Positions 22,685-33,750 of a stretch of DNA of 64,000 nt are shown one piece after another. Below the pieces are notes generated by a model, which had not been told where the DNA came from, made no database searches, and saw only the letters and a list, made by a program, of their open reading frames with translations. The position numbers and the translations under genes were made by a program. Numbering within the stretch: the stretch's first letter is position 1; every line of letters starts with the position of its first letter. The stretch is from Typhlomys cinereus (Eukaryota > Chordata > Mammalia > Rodentia > Platacanthomyidae): positions 1 through 64,000 of the forward strand of contig JALPQD010000241.1 of the NCBI GenBank assembly GCA_023101885.1. Direction: 5' to 3'.

Positions 22685-22882
22685 ACCACGGACGAATTCG
22701 GGAACCACCATGGACGCCTTCACCTCCTTCTGCCCGGGGATTCACAGGCTCCGCCCTACCAGGACCGGAACGCAGGCGGCCCCGGCTTCCACCTGGCGTC
22801 TATACGTGGGATCTGGGATCCGAACTCAGGACCTTCCGCCTGCAAGGCAGAGGCTTAACTCCTGAGCCACCTCTCCAGCCCC
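22585..22882 (-). mobile_element. Young B2-related SINE, minus strand, 14-bp TSD
   Basis: The reverse face runs from T-rich tail and (TG)n to 'cctgagccacctctccagcc'. TCAGGGGTGCTTTT flanks it at 22571-22584 and 22883-22896, identical over 14 bp. The body is very close to the copy at 20863. Frames through it are chance. Confidence 0.92.
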
Positions 22883-22896
22883 TCAGGGGTGCTTTT

Positions 22897-23930
22897 GATG
22901 AAAGTGTTTATTATGGGATTCCACCTTCATACATTTACAGTTGCCAAACGAGCAACTATTTTGCACATAGAAAAGTATTAGAGAGACCCAGAGATCCTTA
23001 GAAGAACTTTAAGCTATTTCGTTAGAAGTGGAAAATATGTATTTATTTTCTTGAAAGCTCATGACTTGTAGTGTCATTGACTGGGAGAAGATAATAGACA
23101 TAAAATTAATATTTATGAGTTCTCTAGAAGAAACTTGTCTTAACCTTCATGAAACAAAAAACATGAAAATGATTTGACAATTAAATTTGAAAGCCTTTGT
23201 GTAAATAAATAAAACCAAGATTAAAAGATAAACACCAAACAAGCAAATATTACAAAAATAGGTATGAGTCTCCCTAGAGTTTTCTGCTTTGAATGTTATT
23301 TCAATTCACTTACCTCTGGGTAGAACTGATGTGAAGCCCTGGTTTGCTTTACCATTTTGGAAAACCTTCAAGAGCTGCAGGTTTCCTGTCAGACAAATCA
23401 GTTTGTCTATCCAGGGGAAGAAGGGGTATGGACATTTTCTCGGGCAGTTTTTGAGTAGAAAGCTCATTATATAATAATGGGAATTTAAAATTTCCAAATA
23501 CAGTATTAATGCATATATCTTTACTAAAATTTAAATTTATCTATTTATCACCTAGGCAACAACAGATCTGTAATTTTGCCTAATATCAACCTTCAGGATG
23601 AGTCACAGAAGTAAAGAAGATAGTGCTGTTGAATGCCGCGGAGATTATATTTCGTTAAAATGCCCTGTGTTAGAGATTGGAAAGCAGTTTTGCCTAAAGG
23701 CTGTCTCTGAACTACATCTAAGCTCTTTAATTTAAAAAGAAAACAGACTACAGCTTAGTTGTCATTTCCTCATATAAATTGGTGTCCTTTGCTACAAATA
23801 TCTGAATCAAGAATTACTTGTATTCCGTGAGAGCAACTTTTGGAAGAAACTAATAAACGTTTGATGCTAGTCAACAATTTCTGTGAGAAATTGAGATGAT
23901 TGAGCAAGAGTAAATGAAGAAAAAGAATGC
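22897..23930. other. No recognisable gene or repeat
   Basis: AT-rich unique-looking sequence; nothing supported. Confidence 0.45.
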
Positions 23931-23931
23931 T

Positions 23932-24018
23932 GGCTATGAGCCTGCAGCATGCAGCTAGTTAAGGCCTTGTCTGGCATGCACGAGTCCTCAGGTTTAATCC
24001 CCAATACCGCAAAGCAAA
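23932..24018 (+). mobile_element. ID-type SINE (tRNA-derived), worn
   Basis: 'gctggctatgagcctgcagc', then 'gccttgtctggcatgcacga', then 'ggtttaatccccaatacc' follows the order of an ID element head, with B-box-like 'ggtttaatcc' and a following A/C-rich tail. Many substitutions mark an old copy. Confidence 0.6.
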
Positions 24019-24540
24019 CCAATGGGTGAATGTATTGCTGATTATATATTCACTTATTTATTGCAACTGTACAACATTTCAGCACCATGTGCTCAGGAAA
24101 TGTAATTTAGACCTTATAGGATTCATAGAGTATCAGACTGCTATTTATTTTGGGCTACTTTTAAGTGTTTTGTTCTCCAGTAATGTATTCCAACAATATT
24201 CACCAAATACAGCATCTATAGCCTTGGTATATATTCCCAGTTTCAGGTAGTACTTTTAACTTCTCATAACAATAGGCTTGTTTTATTATATATGAATTTA
24301 GTTAGCACATCAAACTTCATAGAGCATGCTATTTATGACATAAAGAAATAGTTGACATAATTTGCAATACAGATGACATTACAGAAAGGACAAAATTAAA
24401 AAAAAATAATACTAGAATGACTTCAGTTTGGAAAACACCGACTTAAGGAGTTTTCTGCACTGCAGGAATAAAAATCTGTGAAAGAATCAATCAAGCATCC
24501 TGAAATTCTGCTTTCTAACAGACACAAAGATACAAGGGGC
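24019..24540. other. No recognisable gene or repeat
   Basis: Unique-looking AT-rich DNA. Confidence 0.45.
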
Positions 24541-24545
24541 AGAGG

Positions 24546-24547
<2 letters not shown>

Positions 24548-24589
<42 letters not shown>
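24548..24589. repeat. (AG)n microsatellite
   Basis: About 21 pure AG units. Confidence 0.97.
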
Positions 24590-24592
<3 letters not shown>

Positions 24593-24639
24593 ACTAGGAC
24601 ACCTGGCCCAATTACAAGGAAGTCTTCAAGGTTGATGTA

Positions 24640-24675
24640 TTAATCAGGGTTCTCTGAAGAACAAGAATCTATAGA

Positions 24676-24715
<40 letters not shown>

Positions 24716-25172
24716 ATTCACAATAAAAAATAGTGTCCTTCAAAGTGGCTGCCTGCAGCCACCTCATTCTTGACAGGAATGTTCCACAAAGTTAAAAGAG
24801 CCCAAGAAATTCTTAAGCCCGGCTCCAAAAGCAGAAGGAACAGCAACACATGTGAAAAAGATGAAGCTCCAGTCAGCCAAGGACAGAGACGGCAGCAGCA
24901 ACAACAAAGGCCATGATGCTCTAAAAGTGCACCATGCTTGCAGAGTGGACAGACACAGCTTAAGGCAAGACCAAGTCCCTCCTCCTTGCACCTCCTATTA
25001 TCTGGTCCACTACTGGAAAGTAGAACCCACTAAGGGCTGGGTTTTCCACAGCAATCAATCAAGTACCTGCAGACTTGGTTAGGGGCCATTCCAACCATTA
25101 ACCCTCCACAGCTGAGCTCCAAACGGTCTGCAACTGTCAAGTTGACCAACCAGAATGCAACCATAACAGCTG
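24640..25172 (+). repeat. Medium-reiteration repeat starting 'cagggttctctgaagaac' (family unnamed), with a (TA)n inside
   Basis: The start 'attaatcagggttctctgaa' and the end 'actgtcaagttgaccaacca', then 'caaccataacag', are typical of a common dispersed rodent repeat. A pure (TA)n tract lies at 24679-24710. The middle is C/A-rich, with 'agcagcaacaacaa'. No gene is supported. Family assignment needs a repeat library. Confidence 0.5.
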
Positions 25173-25175
25173 TTT

Positions 25176-25705
25176 ACAGTTACTTGTAGGGTTCAAAGTG
25201 CCATATTGAGTGAGAGTCAAGTATACTCTTCAGCACTGAGCATAGTGAGAGTTCTGATCAGTATTAAGACTGAAAGCAAATTGTTTTCTTTGAGTTCCTA
25301 TAAATGTGTTTGAGTTTCATAAATGCGTATAGATAAAGAAAAGCGTGAATACCATCAAAGTCAGTGAATATTTCATAATAATGCATTGTTACCTCAGACA
25401 TACTTAAAATCTTCTTTTCTTTATGACTTTGTCACTCATTACTACGACTTTGTCAAGACACTATTTGTTCATTCATGTTATCAAATATGTACATTGGAAA
25501 GTATTTTAGCACCTTCTTGACATATTAATAAATCTCTGTTTGCAACCATGGAAAGATTCATATACTATTGTGTCTTTGATTTACCCACAAATTGTGCTGT
25601 TTCACATTCATTTGTGAAAATCAAGAGGAAGTGCAAACTAATGCCCTAATTTAACTTATGAACTTGTAATCGCTTCTATTACTTAAGAATAATTAAAATA
25701 AAATT
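25176..25705. other. No recognisable gene or repeat
   Basis: AT-rich unique-looking sequence. Confidence 0.45.
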
Positions 25706-25722
25706 CACAGTTGCTTATCTTT

Positions 25723-26055
25723 TTTTTTTTTTAAAAACAGACATTCTTTTTTTTAAAATTTTTTTATTATTATTACTTATTCAACTGTGTGCATGTGCGT
25801 GTGTATGTGCGCGCGCATGTGTGTATGTATCTGTGTGTGCGTGTGTCTGTGTATGTAGAACCACGGACGAATTCGCGAACCACCATGGACTCCTCCATCT
25901 CCTTCTGCCCCGGGATTCACAGGCTCCGTCCTACCAGGACCAGAAGCGCAGGCCGCCCTGCTTCTGCCTGGCGTCTATACGTGGGATCTGGGATCCGAAC
26001 TCGGGACCTTCCGCCTGCAAGGCGGAGGCTTAACCCCTGAGCCACCTCTCCAGCC
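25723..26055 (-). mobile_element. Young B2-related SINE, minus strand, 17-bp TSD
   Basis: CACAGTTGCTTATCTTT flanks it at 25706-25722 and 26056-26072. The plus-strand left side is a complex T-rich tail ('ttttttttaaaatttttt', 'attattattac'), then TG/GC units, then the SINE body to 'gccacctctccagcc'. The copy is close to those at 22585 and 32395. Confidence 0.92.
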
Positions 26056-26274
26056 CACAGTTGCTTATCTTTATTAACCTTTGTTTCTGATTTTTTTTCT
26101 TTGTGGAATAATTTCATACCTCAAGAAACAAAATAACGTTTGAATTAGAAGTTAGGTGTTTTAATAAAAAAGATTTTCATCTCAGGTTTATCTCATTTAG
26201 TTATACTTCATTCTTCCCTAGAAACAGATAGTTTTCATTATTCTTATATTCTGAAGTGTACCCCTATAATTTTC

Positions 26275-26520
26275 TCTTTTCAAATTTATATTTATTTATT
26301 TTTCCCCAATCATACAAGCTCAATAGGTACCACATCCCCTCCCTCCCTCCACCCTTCCCTAGTCCCCCTTGCACCCTCCCCCTCTTTTCTGCTTCCTTTC
26401 ACCCCCCTCCTTTCCCTTTTCCAAATACCTCCCTCTATTCCCTGGAGCATCCTTTTGGGTGAATGCCAAACTTCCCTCTGAGTTACCCCTGTAATTTTCT
26501 GTTATTCATGACTCATCTCA
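26275..26520 (-). mobile_element. Old L1 3' end, minus strand
   Basis: 'tttttccccaatcatacaag', then a CCCTCC-rich run, then 'ggagcatccttttgggtg', then 'aatgccaaacttccctctg' parallels 27388-27560 of L1-B ('atttccactcatacaaac', 'ggagcgtcctttaatgtgg', 'atgccaaactctcctctgg'). It is therefore the 3' UTR end of a related but older L1, truncated near 26520. Confidence 0.75.
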
Positions 26521-27160
26521 ATTGTTACCAATCAGCTGTATTCCTTTTGTTCTATTCACACAGGAATTGTGGGTAAGGAGGGGAAGATCTTCCAATATTG
26601 GCAGTCACAGGTCCTTGAATACCCAAGGCTGAGGGGATGGTCAGGTCCCCTATGCGTCTTGGAGCGCCATATCCTGAGAGCTAAAGGCCTAGTGTAGGTT
26701 TTACCATCAAGCAACTTTTGGCTCTAGATCCTCTGGTTGTACACCTGTGGCTTTGGACTCTCAGCAGTTCTGGCACATGGGAGCTATCAAAGTCCTCACC
26801 CTCCAGCAACAGTATCTTACAGCAGAAGCCAGCAGCAGGCAGCAGCAGGCAGCACTTTCTACCTTTATAATTGTCATGAAAGATTCAGGTGCTGACACCC
26901 TTGTGCCTGCATGGACAAGTAATGGAGTATTCAGGTCTATTGTGTCAGGTTCTTACCCTTTGGCAATTGTCACAGCAGAGATCCTCCCTGGGACTCTCCC
27001 AGTAACCAGACCCTGCAGTTTCCTGTCATCAGTTTATGAGAGACTGCATCCAGTCTCCTTGGCTTTCCATTACTTCTTCATTCAATGCAGCCAGATCACC
27101 ACAGGGAGGTGTAGCTGCTGGCAATCAGGGAGCCAGATCCCCTGGTCTGCAATATTTTAG
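26521..27160. other. Moderately GC sequence of unknown origin next to an L1 end
   Basis: A 137-codon plus-strand frame (26747-27160) crosses it. The frame has CAG-rich 'agcagcaggcagcagcaggc' and no family I recognise. The stretch may be more of the older L1's 3' UTR or another dispersed repeat. I do not support a gene here. Confidence 0.35.
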
Positions 27161-27332
27161 CTGTTAAAAAGAAATTAAATAATATAAGGGAGTTGCTTAA
27201 AATAAAAGTTTAGCATTAACAATTGTTTAGAAGTATTAAAATAGTCCTCTAAAAATATTTAACACATGCTCCAATGCCCAAGGAAGAGGTGGGTCTTCCT
27301 AATGATCACCCATACATCTAGCCATATTCAAT

Positions 27333-27345
27333 GAAATATACTCTT
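27333..27345. repeat. Target-site duplication of L1-B (3' side)
   Basis: GAAATATACTCTT is identical to 33738-33750 over 13 bp, and the two copies bracket L1-B. Confidence 0.88.
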
Positions 27346-28402
27346 GTTTTAATATTTTTCTTTTTCCTTTTTTCTTTCTTTCTTTTTTTTATTTCCACTC
27401 ATACAAACTTAACAGATCCACCGGTTCCCCCCTCCCTCCAAACCCCTGATCCCTGAGCCCTCCTCCCCTCCCCCTTCCCTCCCTATCTCCCACTTCCTCC
27501 CCCTCCCATCGCTGGAGCGTCCTTTAATGTGGATGCCAAACTCTCCTCTGGGTCTTCCTCTCCGATGAGATGCAAGGACCCAGTGGCATTTCCCAGAACC
27601 CTTTCCTGTGTTCCTGTTAAGCATAGGAACACTACTGTGCCTGTCAATCCCTTGCCTCCCAGAATCCTAGTGCCTTTAGCAAATGCTAGACTTTGTGAGA
27701 TCAATAGTGTGTTGGACAGTACGCAGGGCATGTAAAGTCCAAATATGATTGCTTCCGCCCTAACTTGTGTGGAGTATTTTGCATATCATTGCTTCTCCCA
27801 TCCTTGTGCTCTTACAATCTTACCACCCCTTCTTCTGCAAATTTCCCTGAGCTTCAGGATAGGGAGAGATTAGGTTGGCCTAGTTCCAGGTGATTGATAT
27901 AGAGTCTCTGATGTTCTGGATTATGGTTTGATGATTTTCTTTTTCAGTTTTGCTGCTCCTGCAATGCCCTTGACTCCACCCTGATGGGTATTGGACGTCA
28001 CTCCCTGGCCAGAGATTAAAAACCTGTTAAATTAGAGTCTTGTTATAAGAGTATATTCAAAGGTAGATGTAATAAAAGTAGGAAACTGCGGTGAGGGAGG
28101 GGTCAATCACCCATCTACGAAATGGTTACTTTCTATCTGCCAGACTATACGCCCTCCCCTTCTGGTAAGATCATACCCCATCAGTTGCAAATGATCAGGA
28201 AGGAAAGTCTGTGAACTTAACCAGATGTCTCATTACTTACTTGCAGTCCTTGATGGTGGCCTATTTTCTCTGCTATAACATTGTCCCCTCTCTCCTTGTT
28301 ATTGGTGTGGCCCTCCTTCCCCATCCCTCCTGTTCATAATCTTAGCAATTACTGTAATTATTACAGAGATTTATCTTTGAGTATCTCTAAGTGGGTTTCG
28401 TA

Positions 28403-31400
28403 CTAGGAGCCACCTATTAGGGAGTATATACGGTGCTTCATTTACTGTGTCTGGGATACTTCACTCAATATAATTGTTTCTACATCCATCCATTTCCCGG
28501 CAAATTCCATTAATTCATCATTTTTGATGGGTGAGTAGTACTGCATTGTATAGATGTACCACATTTTCTTTATCCACTCGTCAACTGTTGGACATTTGGG
28601 TTGATTCCATGACTTTGCTATTGTAAACAGTGCTGCTATGAACATGGTCGTGCTTGTGCTATCGAGGTGAACCTCTGATGCATGGGGGGTTATTCCCAAA
28701 GGTGGAATAGCAGGGTCATATGGCATTTCAATCTTTAATTTCTTTAAGAATCTACAGACGGCTCACCAGAGTGCTGTATGAGCCTGCATTCCCACCAGCA
28801 ATCTAGGAGAGTTCCCCTCTCTCCACATCCTCTCCAGCATTTGTTGTTGTTTGTATTGTGGATTTTTGCCATCCTGACCAGGGTGAGATGATATCTCAGG
28901 GAAGTTTTGATTTGCATTTCCCTTATGGCTAAGGATGTGGAGCATTTTTTAAGATATTTGTTAGACATTTTAATTTCATCCCTGGTAAAGTTTCTATTAT
29001 GTTCCAGGGCCCATTATTTAATTGGGCCATTTGTTTCCTTATTGTTTAGTTTTCTAAGTTCTTTGTGCACTCTGGATAATAGAGCTCTGTCAGATATGTG
29101 GTTTGTGAAGATTTTCTCCCATTCTGTGGGTTGCCTTTGTGCTCATGTTACAATCTCTTTATCTGAACAGAAGCTCTTTAATTTCACCAGATCCCAACTG
29201 TTGAGAGTTGGTAGCAGTGACTGGGCTATTGGATGTCTGTTTAGGAACTGTTGGCCTAGCCCAATCAGCTCGAGGGAGTTCCCTACCCTTTCACCTATGG
29301 TTTTTATAGTCTCTGGCCTTATATCAAGGTCCTTGATACATTTGGAATTAAGTCTTGTACATGGTGACAAGTACGGGTCCAGCTTTAATCTTCTGCATGT
29401 GGACATCTAGTTTTGCCAGCACCATTTGTTGAAGATACTGTTCTTTTTCCATTGGATTCTTTGGGCCCCTTTGTCAAAGACCAAATGGCTGTAATTTTGT
29501 GGGCTTATATCTGGGTTGTCAACCCTTATCCATTGATCTGTGTGTCTATTTTGGAGCCAGTGCCAGGCTGTTTTTATAACTATGGATTTGTAATATAGAC
29601 TAAGGTTTGGTATGGTGATACCTCCAGCAGTGTTTTTGTTACTCAGGATTGTCTTTGCTATCCTGGGTCTTTTGTGCCCCCATAAGAATTTTGAAATTGT
29701 TCGGTCAACTTCTTTAAAGAATTGCTTTGGGATTTTAATTGGTATAGCATTGAATCTGTATATTCCCTTTGGTGGCATGGTCATTTTTATGATGTTGATT
29801 CTGACAATCCAGGAACGTGGGAGGTCTTTCCACCTTCTGGTGTCTTCTGCAATTTCTTTCTTTAGGGTTTTAAAGTTTTCATAGTAAAGGTCTCTTACTT
29901 CCTTGGTTAGGTTTATACCAAGGTATTTCATTTTTTAGGGGCTATAGTAAATGGGATTGTTTCTCTCAGGGCTTTTTCATTTGTTTAATTCTGGGCATAT
30001 AGGAAGGCCACTGATTTTTGCACATTTATTTTGTATCCTGCCACCCTGCTGAACTTCTGTATTAGTTCCAAGAGCTTCCTGGTGGAGTTTTTGGGATCAC
30101 TCAGGTATAGTATCATGTCATCTGCAAATAGAGATATCTTGACTTCTTTCTTGTGTATTTGAACCCCTTTTATGTCCCTTTCTTGTCTTATGGCTTCAGC
30201 AAAGTCTTCAAGTACAATATTGAATAGAAGTGGTGAGAGTGGACAGCCTTGTCTAGTTCCTGATCTGGGAATGCTTCAAGTTTTTCCCCATTGAGTATAA
30301 TAGTTGCTGTTGGCTTGTTGTTTTTATTATATAGATAAAGGTTCCTTCCATTCCAACCTTCTCTAGGGTTTTGATCATAAAGGGCTGTTGGATCTTGTCA
30401 AAAGCTTTTTCTGCATCTATTGAGAGTATCATGTGGTCTTGAACTTTGGACTGGTTTATATGGTGAATTACATTTATTGATTTGCGTATGTTGAACCAAC
30501 CTTCTGTGCCTTGGATAAAGCCTACTTGATCCCCGTGGATGATCTTTTTTATATGTTTTTGAATCCGATTTGCTAAGACTTTATTGAGAATCTTTGCATC
30601 TGTGTTCATCAGAGAGATTGGCCTATAGTTTTCTTTTTTAAGTGTATCTTTATTAGGTTTTGGGATTAAGACAATATTAGCTTCGTAGAAGGAATTTGGT
30701 AGTGTTCCTTCCTTTGTTATTTGATGGAACAGTTTAAGGAGTATTGGTGTTATTAGCTCCTTAAATGTCCGGGATATTTTTTGGTGGGAAGATTTGAGAT
30801 TACTTCCTCAATTTCCTTATATGTTATAGGACTATTTAAATAATTCACAACTTCCTGATTCAATTTAGGTAAGTTGCGTTTACTTAGGGATCCATCCATC
30901 TCTTTTGTGTTTTCAAATTTCACAGAGTATAAGTTTTTGAAATATGACGTTATAATTTTCTGGATTTCTTGGGTATCAGTAGTGATACCTCCATTTTCAT
31001 TTTGAAATTTTGTTAGTTTGGGTTTTCTCTCTCTTGTTTTTGGTTAATTTGGCTAGGGGTGTATTAATCTTATTGATTTTTTCAAAAAACCAGCTTTTTG
31101 ACTGGTTGATTTTCTGTATCGTTTTCTTAATCTCCATTTCAGATATTTCTCTCCTTATTTTGCTAATCCCCTCTCTTCTACTGCTTTTGAGATCAGATTG
31201 CTCTCGTGTCTCTAAAGCTTAAATTGCATTGTTAAGTTATTTATTTCTGATGTTTCCATTTTTTTGAAGTAGGCATTAAGAGCTGTGAACTTACGTCTTA
31301 GGTCAGCTTTCATTGTGTCCCAGAGATTTTGGTAAGTTGTATTTTCATTATCATTCACTTTCAGGAAATCTTGAATTTCCTTTTTAATTTCTTCCTGAAT

Positions 31401-32173
31401 CCAGTTCTCATTCAGCATCATAGTGTTATGTTTCCAGGATTTTGTGTATTTTCTGTTGCTTGTTGTGGATATCAAGCTTTAGGCTGTCGTGGTCTGATAA
31501 GGCGCAGGCTAGAATTTCAACTTTCCTGTATATATGGAGATTCACTTTTTGGCCCAATATGTGATCTATTTTGGAGAAAGTTCCGTGTGCTGCTGAGAAA
31601 AATGTGTATTCTTTGGTACGTGGATGAAAAGTTCGATAGAGATCTGTAAGGTCCATTTCTTTAAGGGTTTGATTAAGTTCCAAAGTGTCTCTGATAAGCT
31701 TTTGACCTGTTGATCTATCCCATGTTGAGAGGGCAGTATTGAAATCCCCAAGAGTTATCATTTTGGGATTGATTTCTCGCTTTAGATGTCATAGGGTTTC
31801 CTTAATGAATGTGTGGGGGGAGGGATATTGGGTGCATATATGTTCAGTATTTGAAATCTTCCTGGTGAATTGTACCTGTGACTAAAATGTAGTATCCATC
31901 TGTGTCTCTTATGATTTTTTTTGGTTTGAAGTCTACTTTGATAGCATAATGGCTACCCCTGCCTGTTTTCTGGTTCCATTAGCTTGTAGAATTGTTGACC
32001 AGCCTATTATTTTTAGAATGTGTCTATCTTTTGTGGTGAGATGGGTTTCCTGCAGGCAGCTTACTGATGGATTGTGATTTTTAATCCAAGTTTGTAATCT
32101 GTGTCTCTTGATCCGTGAGTTAATTCCATTAACATTTAGTGTTATAATGGAGAAACTTTTAAATTCCGGATAT
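28403..32173 (-). pseudogene. L1-B ORF2 remnant (frameshifted reverse transcriptase ORF)
   Basis: Start codon ATG has become ATA at 32173-32171. ORF2 survives as frames at 31761-31426, 31475-31212, 30609-30253, 29931-29407, 29406-29143, 28968-28744 and 28726-28442. [22 protein letters not shown] and [14 protein letters not shown] (His of the Cys/His motif replaced by Asp) can be read in separate frames. The stop codon position (28405-28403) is the same as in L1-A. Confidence 0.92.
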
Positions 32174-32223
32174 TTATTATGTTTATTTGTTTTTGTAAAT
32201 ATATTGCTTTACTTTTAATGGTG

Positions 32224-33577
32224 TTATACTTCCCTTCTGTTCTCCCAGATGTGCCTGTTCTTTTCTTCACACTTGAGTATCATTTCTAGCATTTTTTGAA
32301 GGCCTGGTTTGGTGGACATGTATCCCTTCAAGTTGTCTTTGTGTTGGAAGATTTTTCTTTCTCCCTCGATCATGATGGATAATTTTGCAGGGTAGGGCTG
32401 GAGAGGTGGCTCAGGGGTTAAGCCTCCGCCTTGCAGGCGGAAGGTCCCGAGTTCGGATCCCAGATCCCACGTATAGACGCCAGACGGAAGCGGGAGCGGC
32501 CTGCGCTTCTGGTCCTGGTAGGGCGGAGCCTGTGAATCCCGGGGCAGAAGGAGGTGGAGGCGTCCATGGTGGTTCGCGAATTCGTCCGTGGTTCTACACA
32601 CACATACACACACACACACAGACACGCGCGCGCACATACACACAGTTGAATAAATAATAATAAAAAAAAATTTAAAAAAAATTTTGCAGGGTATATCAGC
32701 CTGGGTTGACATTTTTGCTGATTCAATACTTGATGTACGTCTGTCCAAGCTCTTCTTGCTTTTACTGTTTTGACTGAGAAGCCATTTGTTATTTTAATAG
32801 GTTTACCCTTTAAAAGTGACTTGTTTTTTCTCCCTTGAAGCTCTCTGCACCATTTCTTTATCTTGAATGTGGAGTGTTTTAATTATTATTTGCCATGGGA
32901 AGTTTATATTTTGGTCATATCTGTTGGGGTGCAGAATGCCTCTTGTGTATGAATGGGCCTCTCTTTTTTTAGATGAGGAAAGTTTTCCTTGAGGAGCATT
33001 TGAAAAATTTCCTCAGGTGTGGTATTTTGTGATTCTTGCTCTGGCATTCCATGAATATGCATGTTAGGCTTCTTCAGGGTGTCCCATAACTCTTGAATGT
33101 TTCTCTTGAGTATCTTTTTGGCTTTAACAACCTCTTCCATTGAGCTGGTTAATACTCCCACTTTGTCTTCAAGGTCTGAAATTCTGTTTTCTGCTTCATT
33201 AGTTCTGCTGATACGTCTCTCTGTGGAGTTCTGGGTTGAAGATAACTTGTCTTTTCATTCAGTTTTGAACTCTGCTTGAGTCTGTTTTAACTGCTCTATG
33301 CCAGTTTTTGTTTCTTGAACTGTTTTTCTCAACTCTTCCAAGTGTCTGTTGTATTCTTCTTCAAAGCGATTAATGCGGTTATTTAATTCCTCCCAGATTT
33401 CCTCTTTCATAGTATTGAACATGGTAATGATCATGTTTTGAAAGTCGTTATCCTGGGTCAGGCTTTCTTGGCCATTTTCCGTGGGTTTGTTCTGGTTGGA
33501 GATTAATTAATTCCTTCAGTGGGAGATTTGTTTACTTGGGTGTTGTTTCTCATGGATTTGCAGTTTGACTTGGGCAT
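32224..33577 (-). pseudogene. L1-B ORF1 remnant, interrupted by a SINE
   Basis: The first ATG is lost; the next one lies at 33577-33575. The segment 33161-32904 still reads VLTSSMEEVVKAKKILKRNI. The end reads YPAKLSIMIEGERKIF up to the stop at 32226-32224. The SINE at 32395-32679 sits inside the conserved YPAK region. Frameshifts lie on both sides. Confidence 0.9.
32395..32679 (+). mobile_element. Young B2-related SINE inserted in L1-B ORF1, 14-bp TSD
   Basis: AATTTTGCAGGGTA occurs at 32381-32394 and 32680-32693. The element begins GGGCTGGAGAGGTGGCTCAG, has a clean B box 'gagttcggatcc', the shared body, a short CA/GC tract and an 'aataataataaaaaaaa' tail. It is opposite in strand to its L1 host and is younger than it. 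Confidence 0.94.
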
Positions 33578-33737
33578 GTTATTTTAACTCGTAAGACCTT
33601 TCAATTTCTGTGCATTTTTCACTGAACTGAATTATTTGGGCTAGGGTTCTGGGGTTGGTTGGGGGCAGAGCCTATGTGGGTTGTGGTGAGTCCCAGCTGG
33701 ACTGATTGCGTCTCAGGGCAGCGGAGTGGGGAAAGGG

Positions 33738-33750
33738 GAAATATACTCTT
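33738..33750. repeat. Target-site duplication of L1-B (5' side)
   Basis: Identical to 27333-27345. Confidence 0.88.

Larger units (their letters stand above)
27346..33737 (-). mobile_element. Nearly full-length decayed LINE-1 (L1-B), minus strand, 13-bp TSD
   Basis: Read on the minus strand it has a truncated 5' UTR (33737-33578), ORF1 remnant, ORF2 remnant, a 3' UTR with the polypurine tract (seen as C/T at 27427-27510) and an A/G-rich tail. Without the inserted SINE and its duplicated target it is about 6.1 kb. It aligns along its whole length with L1-A but has frameshifts and stops and lost both main start codons. The remaining 5' UTR matches the last part of that of L1-A ('ccaaataattcagtt') and lacks the GC-rich monomer part. 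It cannot encode working proteins. Confidence 0.93.

Noticed and set aside
26747..27160. 137-codon plus-strand frame with a CAG-rich part as a possible exon
   Set aside because: It follows an L1 3' end, has no family resemblance and no clear splice sites.
27346..33737. Endogenous retrovirus as explanation for the reverse-transcriptase fragments
   Set aside because: No LTRs, protease, integrase or envelope-type text; the fragments align with LINE-1 ORF2 and the element ends in an A-rich tail with TSDs.
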